Assembly (NCBI GenBank): GCA_947383005.1
Contig: CANDBT010000003.1
Coordinates: 104,549 to 168,548, forward strand
Direction of reading: 5' to 3'
Source: an uncultured bacterium
Lineage (GTDB): Bacteria; Bacillota; Clostridia; Lachnospirales; Lachnospiraceae
Length of the DNA stretch: 64,000 nucleotides
A program made the position numbers and the translations under genes. The notes beneath the pieces were generated by a model. That model made no database searches. It worked only from the letters and a program-made list of their open reading frames with translations, and was not told where the DNA came from. Positions 60,870 through 64,000 of the stretch are shown here, in pieces. Each line of letters opens with the position of its first letter. The stretch's first letter is position 1.

Positions 60870-62624
60870 ATGCCAACGTTACGATATGAACTCTTAAATC
60901 AAGAGAGAAAAATACAGGAAACGAAAAAAAAAGTTGCCGCCTATTGCCGTGTTTCCACGGACAATGAAGACCAAGCCAATTCTTTTGAAAGCCAACAGCG
61001 ATATTTCCGCCAGTATATCGAGCGTAATCCCGATTGGGAGCTTTATGCCATATTTGCCGATGAGGGCATTTCTGGAACGAACACGAAAAAGCGAAAAGAA
61101 TTTAACCGTATGATTGAGTGTGCAAAAAACGGCGATTTTGATTTGATTATTACAAAGGAGATTTCCCGTTTTGCGAGAAATACCCTTGATAGCATATTCT
61201 ATACCCGTGACCTCAAAAAGCACGGTGTCGGCGTTATCTTTCTGAACGACAACATCAACACCTTGGACGGCGATGCGGAGCTTCGTCTTGCCATTATGTC
61301 CTCTATCGCACAGGAGGAAAGCCGCAAAACTTCCGAGCGTGTGAAATGGGGGCAGAAACGCCAGATGGAGCAGGGCGTTGTGTTCGGACGCAGTATGCTC
61401 GGCTACGATGTAAAAGACGGGAAAATGACTATCAACGAGGAGGGGGCGAAAATCGTTCGCCTTATCTTCCACAAGTTCGTGGACGAGGGAAAAGGTACTC
61501 ATGTTATCGCCCGTGAGCTTCGGGAGGAAGGCATCGAGCCTATGCGTGTCAAGGAATGGCAGAATACGGTTATTCTCCGTGTTATCCGCAATGAAAAATA
61601 CTGCGGCGACTTAGTGCAGAAGAAAACCTATACGCCAGACTTCCTATCCCATGAAAAGAAGTATAACCGAGGGCAGGAGGAATTTGTCATTCTCAAAGAC
61701 CACCACGAGCCGATTATCTCCCGTGAGCTTTTCGATAAGGCAAACCGCATTCTGGATGCAAAATCGCTTTCGCAGGAGGGCAAGGCAAAACACAGCAACC
61801 GCTATCCGTTCTCTGGGAAAATCAAATGCTGCAGATGCGGAGCAAGCTATGTCGCCCGATATAAGACCCGCAAAGACGGGAGCAGATACAAGGCGTGGCG
61901 TTGCTATGAAGCGGCAAACCACGGCAGACCGCACATCGACAAGGCGGGTAATCAAGTGGGCTGCTCTGGCGAGAGTATCCGCAATGAGGATGCGATTTAT
62001 TTGTTGTACCTTGTTTGCAGGGAGCTGAAAATCAACCGCCAGAAAGTTGTCGATAACCTCACCAGAACGATTGACGCTGTTATGCGGATAGACCTAACAG
62101 AAACAAACACGAGTGCCTTATCGGAGAAAATCGAAGAAGCCAAGAAAAAGCGTACAGGTCTTATAGACCTTTACACAAGCGGCGACATAGACAAAACCGA
62201 GTTTACTGCCCTAAGAGCCAAGTATGACGAAGATATTGAAAAGCTAAAGTCTACAATGGAGGGAATTGGGCAACAGCAGACAATGATACTCAAACAGCGG
62301 GAATTGATGGAGGATATAAAGAACGCCATTGACGAGCTGATTAACGGTATCCAGTACGAGGACGAATACTACACCCAGATACTCGACAAAATGGTAATCA
62401 ATGATAAAAACCACATAGATGTCTATCTGAAGATGCTGCCGCATAAATGGAGCTTTACGGTAGCAAAGGGCATTACGGGGGCTTTAGAAACGCTAAAAAA
62501 AGCTGAAGCCTCAGAAGACTCCATTTCTGAGGCTTCACTACCTATATCTGTATCGAAATGCTCCCTTGAGGAAAAAGACGAAAAACCCAAGGTTTGCGGT
62601 GACAAGGAAGTAATTTCAGATTAG
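60870..62624 (+). CDS. Large serine recombinase (site-specific, mobile element)
   Basis: This gene encodes 584 residues. The resolvase-type catalytic domain (about 20-170) has nucleophile S29 in AAYCRVSTDNED, FADEGISGTNTKKR and ITKEISRFARNT. The recombinase domain follows, with the zinc ribbon KCCRCGASYVARY...WRCYE, then a coiled coil (about 430-500), as in TndX-type integrases. It cuts and rejoins att sites for integration and excision. It starts after GGAGAGG. It faces the second recombinase with only 45 bases between the two stops, so its element ends close by. Confidence 0.93.
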   Translation: MPTLRYELLNQERKIQETKKKVAAYCRVSTDNEDQANSFESQQRYFRQYIERNPDWELYAIFADEGISGTNTKKRKEFNRMIECAKNGDFDLIITKEISRFARNTLDSIFYTRDLKKHGVGVIFLNDNINTLDGDAELRLAIMSSIAQEESRKTSERVKWGQKRQMEQGVVFGRSMLGYDVKDGKMTINEEGAKIVRLIFHKFVDEGKGTHVIARELREEGIEPMRVKEWQNTVILRVIRNEKYCGDLVQKKTYTPDFLSHEKKYNRGQEEFVILKDHHEPIISRELFDKANRILDAKSLSQEGKAKHSNRYPFSGKIKCCRCGASYVARYKTRKDGSRYKAWRCYEAANHGRPHIDKAGNQVGCSGESIRNEDAIYLLYLVCRELKINRQKVVDNLTRTIDAVMRIDLTETNTSALSEKIEEAKKKRTGLIDLYTSGDIDKTEFTALRAKYDEDIEKLKSTMEGIGQQQTMILKQRELMEDIKNAIDELINGIQYEDEYYTQILDKMVINDKNHIDVYLKMLPHKWSFTVAKGITGALETLKKAEASEDSISEASLPISVSKCSLEEKDEKPKVCGDKEVISD

Positions 62625-62662
62625 GCGGTATAGCCCCGATTACAAGGGCTGTACCGTCTTTT
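62624..62662 (+). terminator. Terminator between convergent recombinases
   Basis: GGCGGTATAGCCC (62624-62636) pairs with GGGCTGTACCGTC (62646-62658) with two G-T pairs, followed by TCTTTT. It ends the first recombinase transcript. Confidence 0.8.
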
Positions 62663-62669
62663 CGAGTTC

Positions 62670-64000
62670 CTATGCGCCTTGCCGTTTCGGTTGCGTGGCA
62701 GAAAGGAAATTGATTTCCCCTACAAAGTTGAAAACAATATCCACTTTCTGTACCCGTTTCCCGTCCACCTTTTCCGGCGCATGGACTAAGATTTTCTTGA
62801 TAAATTCATTGACGATTGCGGGGGTGAGTTCCTTTATCCCCACATACTTGCGGATAATCGCGGCGAAGCTGTCAAAATCGCTCTTGTTCTGTTCGTAGGT
62901 ATCGACTTCCTGCTGGTCTGCCTTGACCTTTTCTTCCAGTTCCCGCTGTTCCGCTTCATACTCTGCGGACAGCTTCAAAAATCTGTCATGGCTGATTGCG
63001 CCGCTTATGTCGTCCTCATAAATCCGCTTGAAGATACGGTCAAGTTCTGCAATTCGTTTTTTCGCCTGTCCGACTTCACGCTTCCTGCGCTTCATTTCCT
63101 TTTCTGTTTCAGCGGAGCGTTGCTGATACATCATTTCATGGAAAGCCATAATGTCATCAAAGAAAAGGGCGGTCACGTCAAATATCCTGCCCCACACTAT
63201 CTGCTTCAACACTTCCTCGCGGATAAAGTGAGCCGTACAGCTTCCCGTATTGCTCTTGTACTTTGCACAGCGGTAATGGTCTTGTGAGCCGTTAAAACTT
63301 TTACAAGTAGCGAAATGTAGCTTGCTCCCGCAATCCGCACAGTATACCAAGCCGGAAAACAATCCCTGTCTGTCCGCTTTTGTGGGGCGGCGTTTGTTTG
63401 ACCTTAGTTCCTGCACCCGTTCAAAAACTGCGTCCTCTACAATCGCTTCATGGGTATTGAAGAAGATAGCCTGTTGTTCCTTTGTGGTTGGAATCCGCTT
63501 TTTCAGCTTGTGGGATTTGGAATAGCTTTTGAAGTTCACCGTATGCCCGCAGTAGTCCATACGCTCCAAAATACCGACAATGGTACTATCCCTCCAATCA
63601 TAGGGATTTTCGGGAAAGGCTTTTCCCTTTTTCTTTGCGTAGTGGGCTTTGGCAGTCAGTACCTTATCTTCTTTGAGGATTTTTGCTATCTGCATAGGTC
63701 CTTTCCCGCCGATACATAAATCAAAAATCCGCTTCACCACAGCGGCGGCTTCCTCGTCTATAATCCATTGCTTTTTGTCGGTAGGGCTTACAATGTAGCC
63801 GTAGGGCGGCTTTGTCAGATGTTCCCCTGCCTGTCCCTGCGCCCGTTTGATTGCCCGTACCTTTTTGCTTGTATCTTTGGCATAAAAATCGTTGAACAGG
63901 TTACGGAATGGGGTAAAATCGTTGTCGCCTTTTGCGCTGTCTACTCCGTCATTGATTGCGATATATCTAACGTCACGCTCCACGAAAAAGATTTCCGTAT
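62670..64000 (-). CDS. Second large serine recombinase, DUF4368 type (N-terminus outside window)
   Basis: The open frame runs to the window edge (EIFFVERDVRYIAINDGVDS), so the catalytic serine lies outside. Visible parts are the end of the catalytic domain, the recombinase domain (LTKPPYGYIVSPTDKKQW), the zinc ribbon YCADCGSKLHF...YRCAKYKSNTGSC, a coiled coil (about residues 290-370 of the visible part) and the DUF4368 C-terminus (ELTPAIVNEFIKKILVHAPEK). It is clearly different from the neighbouring recombinase, so it belongs to a second element abutting the first. The GTG at 63983 is not the start. Confidence 0.92.
   Translation of the reverse strand, partial: TEIFFVERDVRYIAINDGVDSAKGDNDFTPFRNLFNDFYAKDTSKKVRAIKRAQGQAGEHLTKPPYGYIVSPTDKKQWIIDEEAAAVVKRIFDLCIGGKGPMQIAKILKEDKVLTAKAHYAKKKGKAFPENPYDWRDSTIVGILERMDYCGHTVNFKSYSKSHKLKKRIPTTKEQQAIFFNTHEAIVEDAVFERVQELRSNKRRPTKADRQGLFSGLVYCADCGSKLHFATCKSFNGSQDHYRCAKYKSNTGSCTAHFIREEVLKQIVWGRIFDVTALFFDDIMAFHEMMYQQRSAETEKEMKRRKREVGQAKKRIAELDRIFKRIYEDDISGAISHDRFLKLSAEYEAEQRELEEKVKADQQEVDTYEQNKSDFDSFAAIIRKYVGIKELTPAIVNEFIKKILVHAPEKVDGKRVQKVDIVFNFVGEINFLSATQPKRQGA

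Noticed and set aside
1-64000. tRNA or rRNA genes
   Set aside because: I looked for cloverleaf and conserved rRNA segments in the intergenic gaps and found none convincing.

Overview
The window looks like a chromosomal segment of a motile, endospore-forming Clostridia, most likely Lachnospiraceae. The evidence is a Firmicutes-type che operon with three chemoreceptors, a spoIID-spoIIQ pair, an Ile T-box leader on ileS, AGGAGG-type ribosome sites, sigma-A promoters with 17-bp spacers and gut-clostridial mobile-element genes (Cys-rich KTR protein, large serine recombinases). The species cannot be fixed from the sequence alone.

Region 1 (1-23.7 kb) is a surface-glycan locus. It opens with seven tandem paralogous CgeB/DUF3880-type glycosyltransferases. 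One is cut by the window edge, one carries half a GT2 domain, and one has a 4-bp duplication that changes its C-terminus. A 142-bp tandem repeat follows, then a class I methyltransferase, GT2 and GT2-like transferases, an FkbM methyltransferase, a reverse-strand GT8 and a two-domain GT2 protein. A tightly packed sugar module comes next (FdtA-like ketoisomerase, DegT aminotransferase, ATP-grasp ligase, SDR epimerase, HAD phosphatase). The locus ends in decay: a twice-frameshifted GT11 fucosyltransferase meets a truncated phosphonopyruvate decarboxylase, followed by an Rpn-family remnant and an intact LicD. Proximity to chemotaxis genes makes flagellin or cell-surface glycosylation plausible, but no acceptor protein is in the window.

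Region 2 (23.7-35.1 kb) holds a membrane-anchored C39-like peptidase, the cheA-cheW-cheR-cheB operon on the minus strand with a likely sigma-D promoter, and three plus-strand chemoreceptors. The second receptor carries a complete 3His/1Cys CZB-type zinc motif between its two membrane segments.

Region 3 (35.1-56.9 kb) is core chromosome: a YprB-like nuclease, ruvA-ruvB, zapA, a U32 peptidase, a FtsW/RodA-PBP pair, a Nudix hydrolase, pncB, T-box-ileS, glgP, spoIID, spoIIQ and a hemerythrin-(CheX-like)-receiver protein. A previously unnamed family of about 130-bp multi-hairpin repeats occurs four times in the intergenic gaps. A different covarying hairpin element flanks the hemerythrin gene on both sides.

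Region 4 (56.9-64 kb) is a mobile island that truncates a CotJC-type manganese catalase. It carries an AbiE toxin-antitoxin pair, an internally deleted DUF4297-like gene, a Cys-rich KTR protein, a hairpin-rich spacer, and two convergent large serine recombinases, the second running off the window.
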